Source: Lentimicrobiaceae bacterium (GTDB taxonomy: Bacteria > Bacteroidota > Bacteroidia > Bacteroidales > JALOCA01). From it: a DNA stretch of 13,812 bases. The number at the start of each line of letters is the position of its first letter. Within the stretch, counting starts at the first letter, position 1. The notes under the pieces are model-generated. The model worked only from the letters and a program-made list of their open reading frames with translations, was not told the origin of the DNA and ran no database searches. The stretch spans positions 1 through 13,812 of the forward strand of contig JALOCA010000058.1 of assembly GCA_023227965.1 (NCBI GenBank), written 5' to 3'. The position numbers and the translations under genes are program-made. Positions 1-9,300 of this stretch are shown here, piece by piece.

Positions 1-17
1 TACCTTTTTCCATTTCT

Positions 18-52
18 TGTGTCAAATTTAATTATTTATTCCCTTTGACACA
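18..52. repeat. Perfect 9-bp inverted repeat downstream of the GH3/serine hydrolase gene
   Basis: TGTGTCAAA at 18-26 is the exact reverse complement of TTTGACACA at 44-52, with a 17-nt AT-rich spacer. It lies about 40 bp past the stop codon of the minus-strand GH3 gene. It could form a weak hairpin in that transcript, but no T tract follows directly, so it is a poor intrinsic terminator. It could equally be an operator for a gene to the left of the window. The repeat is seen directly; its role is unknown. Confidence 0.5.
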
Positions 53-94
53 GTTCGTTTTACAGCCTCTACTTCTCAATCCACTTCAATCTGT

Positions 95-3025
95 TCAATC
101 TTTTATCGCTTTATAAAACACTTCCTGAATATCGGTACGTATATTCATCTTGGCTAATTTGTTGTTTCCAGCGTCCGGGTAAATGCGGTTCGACAGGAAG
201 ATGTAAACCAGCCCGTTTTCCGGGTCAGCCCATGCATAGGTGCCGGTGAAGCCGGTATGTCCGAAACTAAGTGGCGATGCCTGCGGGCAGGTAGGACCGT
301 CGTTGGTGCCGTCGCCCAATGGCTTATCAAATCCTAAAGCTCTGCGGTTTCCGGTGGCAGCAAACTGGGTACGCGTAAACTCTTTTACGGTAGCGCTATC
401 CAGGTATTGTATGCTTCCGTAGTTTCCTTTCTGTAGCAGCATCTGCATCAAAATACCTAGGTCGTTGGCATCCGAAAACAGTCCGGCATGCCCGGCTACT
501 CCGCCCATTATGGCAGCAGTAGGATCGTGTACATAGCCTTTTACCAACTGTTTGCGGAATATCTTATCATCTTCTGTTGGAGGGATAATCTCTTTAGAAA
601 AGCGTTGCAAAGGATGGAAGCCCATAGTGGAAAGTCCCATTGGACGGTAGAAGCTTTCCATCACATATTCTTCCAGCTTTTTGCCGGTAACGTGTTCCAC
701 CATTGCACCAAGCAGAATAAATCCCAGATCGCTGTATTTGTATTTTTTCTCCGGAAGCAGTGGGGAGAGAGCAATGCTGTCGAGAATCTTCTGGCGGTAA
801 TCCCAACGCAGGTAGAGGCTGTCGGCTACACAAAACGGAAATGCGTCTGAAGCAGTTTTATCATACAAGAGCGAATCCAGCTGTCCGTTTTTAAAGGTTT
901 TTGGGTAAAAATGTATAAATGGCAACAATCCTGCCTGGTGGGTCATTACTTCGCGTATGGTGATGTTTTTCTTGTTGGTACGCCGGAGTATAGGCAGATA
1001 CTTCGCAAGCCGTTTGTCGAGGTCAATTTTATGCTCATCGTAAAGTTTCATCACCGCAAGGGTAGTTGCAGCAATTTTGGTAACGGATGCCAGGTCGTAA
1101 ACATCGTCCGGTTGTACTTTGCGGATGCTATCGTAAGTGAAATAGCCAAAAGCCTTGTTGTAGATGACTTTCCCATCCTTTGCCGCCCAAATCTGGCAAC
1201 CGGGATAAGCATGTGCTGCTATGCCCTTCTCGGCAATGGAATCCACCTTTGCCAGTGTGGCACTGCTGATTTGCAACTCTTCGGGCATAGTATATTTCAG
1301 ACGGGTAATTTCGGTAGTGAGTATGCCGCTTCCGGAAGGATATTTTGGAGATGCCATTACAGGAAGTTTTCCCCGGAAGGGTATTCCACCAAAAATAGCC
1401 TGAGCCGAAAGGTTATGAATGAATGGATTGTCCTGGTAGGAAACTACTATCGCTTTGGCTTTTGGCAAAGAATCAAATAAGTGGAGAGAATAGGGGATGG
1501 CAAACAAATCGAGAATGATGGGCTGACGTTTTGCCAATTCGTTTACCAGAGCGACTGTCTCCGTACCGAATCCGAAGTTACGTCCCGGGGAAGAGTTGGT
1601 ATTTACCAATCCCACAATCACCAGATTGAATGTCTCCAATGTATCCATCACCATGGCGGCAACTGTCGAATCCGGTTTTCGGGGGAGGTAAAAATGCTGT
1701 ACCTGGGCGTAGGCGGATAAAGAGTGCTGAAATGAGTTAGCGATGGTGTCGCCAAGGGTAAGGCAGGCGATGCGTAGTGTATCGAGGCATTGCAACGGCA
1801 GGATGCTATCATCGTTCTTAAGCAGTGTAACCGCTCTTTCGTAAAGTTGGCGGATGAAAAGCTCTGCCTGGGGAGTGTTCAACCGGTCGTACAAGCCTTC
1901 TGTGTTTACTGGCTTTACGTTATTTAATCCAGCCTTGTATTTGTAACGTAGTATCTTTTTACATCTTTCATCAATGCTTTTTTGCAAAAGTTTGCCACTG
2001 TCAATAGCCTGCTGAATTTCGCAAATTGCCGTTTGCACATCCTGCGAAAGCAAAAGAACATCGTTACCGGCTTGCAGGGCTTTTACTTCTAATTTCCCGG
2101 GTTCAAAAAAGCTGGCAACGCCGTTCATATCGAGGGCATCGGTAAAAACCAGACCGTTGAAACCCATTTTATTTTTCAGTAATCCGGTAATAATCGGATA
2201 GGATAGGGTAGAGGGGTTGTTAGGTGTAGAGTCCAGAGCCGGGATGTAAAGATGCGCCACCATCACACCGGAAATGCCGTTTTGCACCAGGTAACGGAAA
2301 GGATAAAGATCGAGGGTGTCGAGGGTGGTTTGCGAGTGACGGATTACCGGCATGGTGAGATGTGAATCGCTGTCGGTGTCGCCGTGTCCGGGAAAGTGTT
2401 TGGCAGTGGTAAATATGCCATTGTCCTGCATTCCTTTCATATACAGGTAGGATTTCCGTGCAACAGATTCTTTGTCTTCGCCCCATGAGCGTATGTTGAT
2501 CACAGGGTTTGCCGGGTTGGAATTGATGTCGGCAACAGGTGCAAAATTGATTTGAATGCCTTCTTCCCTGCATTGGCGTGCTATTTCCTTTCCCATGTAA
2601 TAAATCAGCGAATCGTTGTGTATTGCCCCGATGGTCATCTGCCGCGGGAAAGAAAGAGTGCTGTCGAGCCGCATTCCCAGCCCCCATTCGCCGTCAATGG
2701 CAATAAAAAGAGGTACTTTCGAGAGTTTCTGCCAGCGGTTGGTAAGTTGGGCTTCGCTTAAAGGACCTCCTTTAAAAAAGCACAATCCACCCACTTTATA
2801 ATATTTGATAACATCCGAAATATCCTTGTAATATGCCGAATCGCGGTTGGAAAAGGAGCGTATCATGAATAACTGCCCTATACGTTCGTCCGGACTTAAT
2901 GTTTTAAAGACCGAATCTGCCCAAAGAGAATCGGCTGCCGTGGCTTTTGACGCTTTTTGTGCATTAACAGCACTGATAAACAGAAGGAATATAATCAAAA
3001 ATGTAAAACGGTACTGTACTTTCAT
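95..3025 (-). CDS. Secreted GH3 beta-N-acetylhexosaminidase fused to a beta-lactamase-like serine hydrolase
   Basis: A 976-residue exported two-enzyme protein. The chosen ATG at 3025 gives a classic signal peptide (residues 1-22, hydrophobic core FLIIFLLF, cleavage near VNA-Q); the frame stays open 30 codons upstream, but that would bury the signal. Residues about 40-390 form a GH3 barrel with the NagZ signature KHFPGHGDTDSDSH (209-222), whose Asp220/His222 dyad is the family acid/base, and nucleophile Asp296 in FTDALDMNG. Residues about 400-560 resemble the GH3 C-terminal sandwich. Residues about 585-976 are a class C beta-lactamase/PBP-like domain with SVTK (Ser647, Lys650), YSD (764-766) and HTGFTG (923-928). 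NagZ-type enzymes remove GlcNAc from muropeptides, so a role in peptidoglycan turnover is inferred; the substrate of the serine hydrolase half (peptide, ester or beta-lactam) cannot be read from sequence. There is no lipobox and no T9SS tail, so the periplasm is likely. This fusion occurs widely in Bacteroidota. Confidence 0.93.
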   Translation of the reverse strand: MKVQYRFTFLIIFLLFISAVNAQKASKATAADSLWADSVFKTLSPDERIGQLFMIRSFSNRDSAYYKDISDVIKYYKVGGLCFFKGGPLSEAQLTNRWQKLSKVPLFIAIDGEWGLGMRLDSTLSFPRQMTIGAIHNDSLIYYMGKEIARQCREEGIQINFAPVADINSNPANPVINIRSWGEDKESVARKSYLYMKGMQDNGIFTTAKHFPGHGDTDSDSHLTMPVIRHSQTTLDTLDLYPFRYLVQNGISGVMVAHLYIPALDSTPNNPSTLSYPIITGLLKNKMGFNGLVFTDALDMNGVASFFEPGKLEVKALQAGNDVLLLSQDVQTAICEIQQAIDSGKLLQKSIDERCKKILRYKYKAGLNNVKPVNTEGLYDRLNTPQAELFIRQLYERAVTLLKNDDSILPLQCLDTLRIACLTLGDTIANSFQHSLSAYAQVQHFYLPRKPDSTVAAMVMDTLETFNLVIVGLVNTNSSPGRNFGFGTETVALVNELAKRQPIILDLFAIPYSLHLFDSLPKAKAIVVSYQDNPFIHNLSAQAIFGGIPFRGKLPVMASPKYPSGSGILTTEITRLKYTMPEELQISSATLAKVDSIAEKGIAAHAYPGCQIWAAKDGKVIYNKAFGYFTYDSIRKVQPDDVYDLASVTKIAATTLAVMKLYDEHKIDLDKRLAKYLPILRRTNKKNITIREVMTHQAGLLPFIHFYPKTFKNGQLDSLLYDKTASDAFPFCVADSLYLRWDYRQKILDSIALSPLLPEKKYKYSDLGFILLGAMVEHVTGKKLEEYVMESFYRPMGLSTMGFHPLQRFSKEIIPPTEDDKIFRKQLVKGYVHDPTAAIMGGVAGHAGLFSDANDLGILMQMLLQKGNYGSIQYLDSATVKEFTRTQFAATGNRRALGFDKPLGDGTNDGPTCPQASPLSFGHTGFTGTYAWADPENGLVYIFLSNRIYPDAGNNKLAKMNIRTDIQEVFYKAIKD

Positions 3026-3046
3026 TGAAACAGAAATTATAGTGTA

Positions 3047-3054
3047 CAAACTTA
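3047..3054 (-). promoter_or_regulatory. Candidate -7 box for the GH3/serine hydrolase gene
   Basis: On the minus strand this reads TAAGTTTG, an exact match to the Bacteroidota -7 consensus TAnnTTTG, 21 nt before the chosen ATG at 3025. The expected TTTG box about 20 bp further upstream is not clear (TTTC near 3077-3080). A start here would give a leader of only about 15 nt. It supports both the start choice and transcription of this gene separately from queE. Confidence 0.45.
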
Positions 3055-3253
3055 TGGAAAAATTCTGAGAGGAAAAGAAAGTTAAGAGTGAGGTTAAGAT
3101 TGAGATTAAAGACAATAAGCAGTAGCCTGTGGTATTCTCATTCCTTGCGATTAAAAAACTGGAGGCTGTCCAAAAAACTGACTTGTAATTTTTGCCGGAA
3201 TTGTTCCCCGAATTGATAAGCGGTCTTTTGTAATCCCTTTATAAATTTGATTA

Positions 3254-3880
3254 TCAGGGTATCCGCATATACTTGTGAATCTGTAGGGAAATATTCCACC
3301 GGGGATGTTGCATCACATAATCCACCATCAGAGGCATCATTTCATTCCGCCGGCTCCACTCGGGCTGCAAAAATAAATGACAACGTTCTGATACCTTTGC
3401 CGCATTGGTTTCCGCCCAGGTAAAATCGTCAGCACTATAAATTATTACTTTTAGTTCATTGGCTATTGAAAAAATTTCAGACAAAGGGGGTTGTTGTTGT
3501 TTGGGTGAGAGGCATATCCAGTTCCAGGTGCCACTGAGCGGGTACGAACCGGAAGTTTCGAGAAATGTTAATATATTGTTATTATTTAGCCTTTTGCATA
3601 AATGATCAAGATTGTACTGTAAAGGTTCGCCACCGGTAACTACCACTGCCCTTGAAGGACAGTCAATTGCTCTTTTTATAATTTCATCAGTATTAGTAAG
3701 CGGATGCAATGAGGCATTCCATGACTCTTTCACATCGCACCAATAGCATCCTACATCACAGCCGCCCAGGCGTACAAAATACGATGGCATGCCTGCATGA
3801 AATCCCTCGCCCTGAATGGTGTAAAAATTTTCCATCAAGGGAAGCATTAAGCCTTTTTCGAATAAAGAATTGGTATTCAA
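3254..3880 (-). CDS. queE: 7-carboxy-7-deazaguanine synthase (radical SAM)
   Basis: QueE converts 6-carboxy-tetrahydropterin to 7-carboxy-7-deazaguanine, the ring-forming step toward preQ0 and queuosine in tRNA. The 208-residue length fits the small QueE group. The N-terminus has FYTIQGEGFHAGMPSYFVRL, typical of the family, followed by the radical-SAM cluster motif C-x3-C-x2-C (Cys41, Cys45, Cys48, in CDVGCYWC). TGGEPL at 82-87 is the SAM-binding GGE motif, and the C-terminus IHKYMRIP is family-typical. The start is 4 nt past the folD stop, which implies cotranscription and perhaps translational coupling. QueD and QueC partners are not in the window. All visible catalytic residues are present. 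Confidence 0.95.
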   Translation of the reverse strand: MNTNSLFEKGLMLPLMENFYTIQGEGFHAGMPSYFVRLGGCDVGCYWCDVKESWNASLHPLTNTDEIIKRAIDCPSRAVVVTGGEPLQYNLDHLCKRLNNNNILTFLETSGSYPLSGTWNWICLSPKQQQPPLSEIFSIANELKVIIYSADDFTWAETNAAKVSERCHLFLQPEWSRRNEMMPLMVDYVMQHPRWNISLQIHKYMRIP

Positions 3881-3884
3881 AATA

Positions 3885-4763
3885 TTAATAAATTTCTTTT
3901 TTGGCTGCTTTCAATGTATTCATCAGGAGTGCAACTATGGTCATGGCTCCTACTCCACCCGGAACGGGGGTAATAAAGCTACACTTGAGGGCTACTTCCT
4001 TAAAATTTACGTCTCCCTCCGTTCTGAATCCGGATTTTTTACTTTCATCCGGAATACGGTGAATGCCTACATCAATAACAATGGCTCCTTCTTTAACCAT
4101 ATTCGCAGTAACAAAACCGGGCTTCCCGATTGCTGCAATCAAAATGTCTGCCTGGCGGCAAATGCTTTCCAAATCCGGAGTTTTACTGTGGCAAAGAGTA
4201 ACGGTACAGTTGCCGGGGTTAGCTTTGCGGCTCATCAGTATGCTTATGGGGGTACCAACTATATTGCTGCGGCCAAGCACCACACAATGTTTGCCTTCGG
4301 TTTCTATTTTGTATCTTTCAATCAGTTGCATTATTCCGTAGGGTGTAGCCGGAAGATACGCCGGTATATTAGAAACCATGCGTCCGATATTTACCGGGTG
4401 AAAACCGTCAACATCTTTTGCAGGATTTACCCTTTCGATGACCTTGGGAACAGAAATATGAGCAGGGAGTGGCAGTTGGACTATAAATCCGTGAATTTCA
4501 TCATCATTATTCAAAAAGTCAATCACATCAAGCAGTTCCTTTTCTGAAATAGTTTCGGGATAGCGATACACAGAAGAAATTATGCCCACTTCCCTACAGG
4601 CTTTTTCTTTATTTGCGATGTAGGTCTGGCTTGCAGGGTCGTTTCCCACCAGGATGGCTGCAAGATGCGGGGTAGCAATGTTAGTATCTATAAGGCGTGC
4701 CACCTCCAATTTTAATTCTTCCTTGATGCGGGTTGCAATAAGTTTTCCGTCAATAAGTTCCAT
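3885..4763 (-). CDS. folD: Bifunctional methylenetetrahydrofolate dehydrogenase / methenyltetrahydrofolate cyclohydrolase
   Basis: FolD interconverts 5,10-methylene-, 5,10-methenyl- and 10-formyl-tetrahydrofolate in the cytosol, feeding purine, thymidylate and formyl-Met synthesis. At 292 residues it has the usual length. The catalytic Tyr48 and Lys52 lie in TYIANKEKA; VQLPLP (95-100) and KDVDGFHP (116-123) line the folate pocket. GRSNIVGTP (164-172) is the dinucleotide-binding signature, and PVPGGVGAMT (266-275) is the C-terminal family motif. It sits 42 bp downstream of ffh and 4 nt upstream of queE on the same strand, with no obvious promoter in the short ffh-folD gap, so an ffh-folD-queE operon is likely. 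Nothing is missing. Confidence 0.97.
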   Translation of the reverse strand: MELIDGKLIATRIKEELKLEVARLIDTNIATPHLAAILVGNDPASQTYIANKEKACREVGIISSVYRYPETISEKELLDVIDFLNNDDEIHGFIVQLPLPAHISVPKVIERVNPAKDVDGFHPVNIGRMVSNIPAYLPATPYGIMQLIERYKIETEGKHCVVLGRSNIVGTPISILMSRKANPGNCTVTLCHSKTPDLESICRQADILIAAIGKPGFVTANMVKEGAIVIDVGIHRIPDESKKSGFRTEGDVNFKEVALKCSFITPVPGGVGAMTIVALLMNTLKAAKKEIY

Positions 4764-4805
4764 TTTTTGTAAATAAGTTTAAACCATATATATCGTCAGG
4801 CAGGA

Positions 4806-6140
4806 CTAATTTTTCCGTGCGTTGCGTGCCATATTCATCATTTGTCGTGGGCTTGCAGTAGTGAGCGTTTTCATCATTTTTCGGGTTTCATCAAACTGTT
4901 TCAGCAGACGATTTACTTCCTGGATATCGGTGCCACTACCCGATGCGATTCTTTTCCTACGGCTGCCACTAAGCAAAGCAGGATTTTCTCGTTCCGAAGG
5001 TGTCATGGAATAAATTATCGCTTCAATGCTTTTAAAAGCATTTTCATCAAGATCAACATTTTTTACCATTTTGCCCATGCCGGGTATCATACCCATAAGG
5101 TCTTTCATGTTTCCCATTTTTTTAATCTGCTTAATTTGGGAAAGAAAATCATTGAAGTTGAACTGATTTTTGGCAATTTTTTTCTGTAAACGTTTGGCTT
5201 CTTCTTCGTCGAATTGTTCCTGTGCTTTTTCCACCAGCGAAACGATATCACCCATCCCCAGAATACGGTCGGCCATACGGTTTGGGTGAAAAATATCAAG
5301 AGCATCCATTTTTTCGCCAATTCCAACAAATTTAATAGGCTTGGTAACCACAGCCCGTATGGTAAGGGCAGCACCACCGCGGGTGTCGCCATCCAATTTT
5401 GTAAGAACTACTCCATCAAAATCGAGCCTGTCGTTGAATGCTTTAGCTGTATTTACGGCATCCTGACCTGTCATTGAATCCACTACAAAAAGTGTTTCCT
5501 GAGGATTTACCGATGACTTGATAGAGGCAATTTCGTTCATCATGCCTTCGTCAATGGCAAGACGACCTGCGGTATCAATAATTACTACATTGTAACCCCT
5601 GTCTTTGGCATAAGCAATGGCATTACGGGCAATTTTCACGGGTTCGCTGCTGCCTTCTTCCGTAAAAACAGGTACTTCCGCCTGTTCGCCCAATACCTGT
5701 AACTGGTTAATAGCTGCCGGACGATATACGTCGCAGGCAACCAGCATCGGGGATTTTCCCTTTTTACTTTTGAGATATGAAGCTAATTTAGCTGAAAAGG
5801 TTGTTTTACCACTTCCCTGCAATCCGGCTATTAATATTACTACGGGATTGCCTTTCAGATTAATGTCGGTTTTTTCTCCGCCCATTAGTTCAGTAAGCTT
5901 GTCGTGTACAATTTTCACCATCAATTGCCCTGGAGAAACAGAGGTAAGTACATTTTGCCCCAAAGCCAATTCTTTCACTTCTTCGGTAAACTGTTTGGCA
6001 ATTTTATAACTTACATCGGCATCAAGCAATGCTTTGCGCACATCTTTTAGCGTTTCCGCCACATTAATTTCGGTAATATGTCCGTGCCCTTTCAGTAATT
6101 TAAAAGCCCGGTCTAATTTTTCACTTAAATTATCAAACAT
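4806..6140 (-). CDS. ffh: Signal recognition particle GTPase (SRP54 homologue)
   Basis: Ffh binds 4.5S RNA and signal sequences emerging from ribosomes and docks with FtsY to send membrane proteins to the Sec translocon. The 444-residue protein has an N-terminal four-helix domain (1-95), then the G domain with GLQGSGKTT (106-114), DTAGR (189-193) and TKLDGDTRGG (247-256), and a methionine-rich M domain (about 305-435) with the GMIPGMGKM finger-loop region and the RNA-binding helix around SGSRRKRIASGSGT. The ATG at 6140 gives the normal N-terminus MFDNLSEKL. A good Bacteroidota promoter lies directly upstream. Its 4.5S RNA partner is not visible in the window. Confidence 0.98.
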   Translation of the reverse strand: MFDNLSEKLDRAFKLLKGHGHITEINVAETLKDVRKALLDADVSYKIAKQFTEEVKELALGQNVLTSVSPGQLMVKIVHDKLTELMGGEKTDINLKGNPVVILIAGLQGSGKTTFSAKLASYLKSKKGKSPMLVACDVYRPAAINQLQVLGEQAEVPVFTEEGSSEPVKIARNAIAYAKDRGYNVVIIDTAGRLAIDEGMMNEIASIKSSVNPQETLFVVDSMTGQDAVNTAKAFNDRLDFDGVVLTKLDGDTRGGAALTIRAVVTKPIKFVGIGEKMDALDIFHPNRMADRILGMGDIVSLVEKAQEQFDEEEAKRLQKKIAKNQFNFNDFLSQIKQIKKMGNMKDLMGMIPGMGKMVKNVDLDENAFKSIEAIIYSMTPSERENPALLSGSRRKRIASGSGTDIQEVNRLLKQFDETRKMMKTLTTASPRQMMNMARNARKN

Positions 6141-6162
6141 TGTATCTCAAATTTTGGAGCTG

Positions 6163-6194
6163 CAAAAATAGTCAAATTACCTGCATACAGCAAA
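6163..6194 (-). promoter_or_regulatory. Bacteroidota-type promoter for ffh (and probably folD-queE)
   Basis: On the minus strand, TTTG (6194-6191) and TATTTTTG (6170-6163) are separated by 20 bp, matching the Bacteroidota housekeeping promoter TTTG-N19-21-TAnnTTTG. Transcription would begin near 6156, giving a leader of roughly 16 nt before the ffh ATG at 6140. Confidence 0.7.
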
Positions 6195-6286
6195 CGCCTT
6201 ACAAGAGGAAATAAATACCCATTCAACATATTTATTTACCGGTAACAATACTTTTGATACAAAAATGAACAGAAAAGTCGAAAAAT

Positions 6287-6320
6287 AATATCTGTGATAT
6301 TTTTTATCTTAAATTTTAAG
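6287..6320. promoter_or_regulatory. Two short palindromes upstream of the surface-protein promoter
   Basis: AATATC-TGT-GATATT (6287-6301) and CTTAAA-T-TTTAAG (6308-6320) are perfect inverted repeats with odd-length centres. They end 2 bp before the candidate -7 box at 6323. Their position over the expected -33 region and spacer suggests regulator binding, but AT-rich DNA produces such palindromes by chance fairly often. No matching sites were noticed elsewhere in the window. Confidence 0.35.
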
Positions 6321-6322
6321 TA

Positions 6323-6330
6323 TAAATTTG
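6323..6330 (+). promoter_or_regulatory. Candidate -7 box for the T9SS surface protein gene
   Basis: TAAATTTG matches TAnnTTTG exactly, 42 nt before the ATG at 6373. The -33 position holds only an AT run, so the promoter may be weak alone or activator-dependent. The match argues against the upstream in-frame TTG at 6328, which lies inside the box. Confidence 0.5.
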
Positions 6331-6372
6331 CACTTTGATAAAACAATTAATGTTCAATTTAAACTTTTCATC

Positions 6373-9300
6373 ATGAAGAAAAAATTAGTACTTATTTTAG
6401 CACTTATAGCCATTACTATAGGGGCTATGGCGCAATGGATGCCTCAGAACTCAGGGCTTCTTGCAGCTTCACGTGGAATAAAGTATATGCATGCTGTTGA
6501 TCAGAACATCGTATGGGCAACCGCCTACGATGGCAGTGGCAGCGGAGCATACATCCAGGAATTTACCCGTACGTTGAACGGCGGAAATTTATGGACACCC
6601 GGTACAATTCCCAGTACCACAGGTTTGGAAATGTCAATGATTTATGCCATTGACGGTAATACTGCCTGGGCACCTATGTACAAACAAACAGGAACCAGCC
6701 TGCAGGGTATATACAAAACTACTGATGGTGGCGTAACCTGGGCACGTCAGGCTACTGCAGCCTTCAACAATTCTGCTTCATTTCCTAATTGTGTGCATTT
6801 CTTTAATGCCAACACAGGTTGGTGTATGGGCGACCCCATCAATGGCGATTTTGAAATGTACACCACTACCGATGGCGGCACAACCTGGGTATTAGTTCCA
6901 GGTGCAAACATTGCCGACCCGGTTTCGGGTGAATTTGGCGTTGTTGGTTATTATTCCGTTGTTGGTGATCAAATATGGTTTGGAACTAACAAAGGTCGGG
7001 TTTATCATTCCGTTGACCAGGGACATAACTGGACTGCAGCCGCTACAACCTTAACCAATAAATATGTTGATGTAAAATTCCGTGATGCGTTACATGGTAT
7101 TGTACAGGATAAAGGCGAAAGTTCAACCGGAGCAATCTGCGAAACTTCCGACGGAGGTGCAACATGGGCAGCAGTAACTACATCCGGTCCCATTTATACC
7201 AACGATTATTGCTATGTTCCCGGAACACCCAATACATGGGTATCAACCGGTGCTGCTACCGATTTATCAGGTTGCTCATACAGCTTCGACGGTGGACACA
7301 ACTGGACTGAATTTAACGGAACTTCCGGTATTCAGTTCCTTGCTACCGACTGGGTAGACAACGCCCATGGCTGGGCTGGTGCTTTTACCGACGAAAGCCT
7401 CTTAAACGGTATGTATGTTTTTACTGGCGTACTTACTAACGATCCTGCTATTGCAGTAGCTCCCGCTTCTATCGAAACCACCCTCGGATTAAATGGCACT
7501 TCTATAGAAGCCATGGAAATCACCAATACAGGTGGTGCCGACCTTACATGGACAATTGCTGTTGATCCTGCAAGTACTTCCTGGTTAACTACAGCCCCTA
7601 CAAATGGAACTACTGCAGTGGGCCTTTCTACACCTATCAGTGTTCTTTTTGATGCAGCAGGATTGGCAATCGGTGATTATACCGCTAACCTGCTAATTGC
7701 CAGTAACGATCCCGCCAACCCCACAGTAACAGTTCCTGTTACCTTGCACGTTGCCGATTTTGTAGCTTATCCTCCAACAAATCTTCAGGCTACCGTAGCT
7801 GGTGTTAATGTTCACCTTACATGGGAAGAACCTAATACAGGACCTTCGGGACCAACCGATGATTTTGAAGCTTACGATAATTTTGCAATTGACTTCGCTC
7901 CTTGGACAAATGTTGACGTTGACCTGTCAGAAACTTATGGCATGGACGGAACTGACTGGTTAAATGAATACCAGCCACAATCATTCATCATTTTCAACTC
8001 CCTTGCTACAACACCAGCTTTAACCGAAAACCTGGCTTATTCAGGAGAAAAATTTGCTGCTTGCTTTGCTGCAACCACTCCTCCTAATAATGACTGGCTG
8101 ATTAGCCCGCAAACTCCTATTGTTGCAGGTGATCATGTAACATTCTGGGCAAAATCATATACCGACCAATACGGACTCGAAAGATTCAAAGTTGGCGTTT
8201 CTACCACTGGTACTGCTCCTGCAGATTTTACCATCATCACTCCGGGAACCTATGTAGAAGCTCCCGTGGATGCATGGACGCAATACAGCTACGATCTTTC
8301 TGCCTATGCAGGTCAGAATGTTTATGTTGGTTTCAACTGCGTTTCGGACGATGCGTTCATTTTCATGCTTGATGATGTTACTATCGGTGCAGTTCCCAAT
8401 GCAAAATCAACTCTTGTAAACAGTCCGCTTGTAAAAGGAAAAACCATGGCTCGTGCTACAGTTGCCGAACCTCACAAGGTAATTACCCAAGATTCTGAAA
8501 AAGGAACCCGCGCTCTTACTGGTTACAATGTTTATCGTGATGGTTCGGTTATAGCCAACAACGTACCCGATTTATCTTATGACGACAATAGCCTTGCTCC
8601 GGGAACTTATGAATATGAAGTTACTGCTCTTTACGATGAAGGCGAATCAGAACCTGCAGGTCCTGTTTCGGTAACTATTGCAACTCCTGCTTGTGATCCT
8701 CCCCAAAATTTATCCACTACTTACCAAACCGGTATGGCTGATGTTCCATTAGCATGGGAAGCCCCCGCCGGTCCAAGTCCTTGGTTACATTGGGATGACG
8801 GTGTAAATAACGATGGTATTGGACTTACCGATGGAGGTTCATTCGTTGTTGCTGCCCGTTTTACTCCTACCGAACTTGCTAACTATGACGGATTCAACCT
8901 GACTACTATGAGCATTTTCCCACGTGGTGCTACTACTCAATATGTATTGCAAGTTGCCACTGGCGCAAATGCTGCTAACTTAGTGTTAGACCAACCAGTT
9001 ACAGTTGTTATTGACCAATGGAACGAATTTACTTTAACAACTCCTGTTACCATTGATGCCACTCAGGAACTTTGGATTGGTTATGCTTGTAACAATCAGC
9101 CTGCAGAAGAATTTCCTGCTGGATGTGATGCTGGTCCTGCCGTTGATAATTATGGTGATATGATTTCAACTGACGGTGGTGCTTCTTGGGTATCTTTGCA
9201 TGTTGCAGTTCCTGAAATTAATTCAAACTGGAACATCCAGGGTTTTGTTACCAATGCAAAAGGTGTTAAAACTGCATTAAGCCCAATTGTAAAACAACAT

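Noticed and set aside
3026..3115. N-terminal extension of the GH3 protein by 30 residues
   Set aside because: It would place the clear signal peptide internally, and it overlaps the candidate -7 box.
6328..6372. TTG start for the surface protein 15 codons upstream
   Set aside because: The TTG lies within the -7 box and the extension precedes a standard signal peptide.
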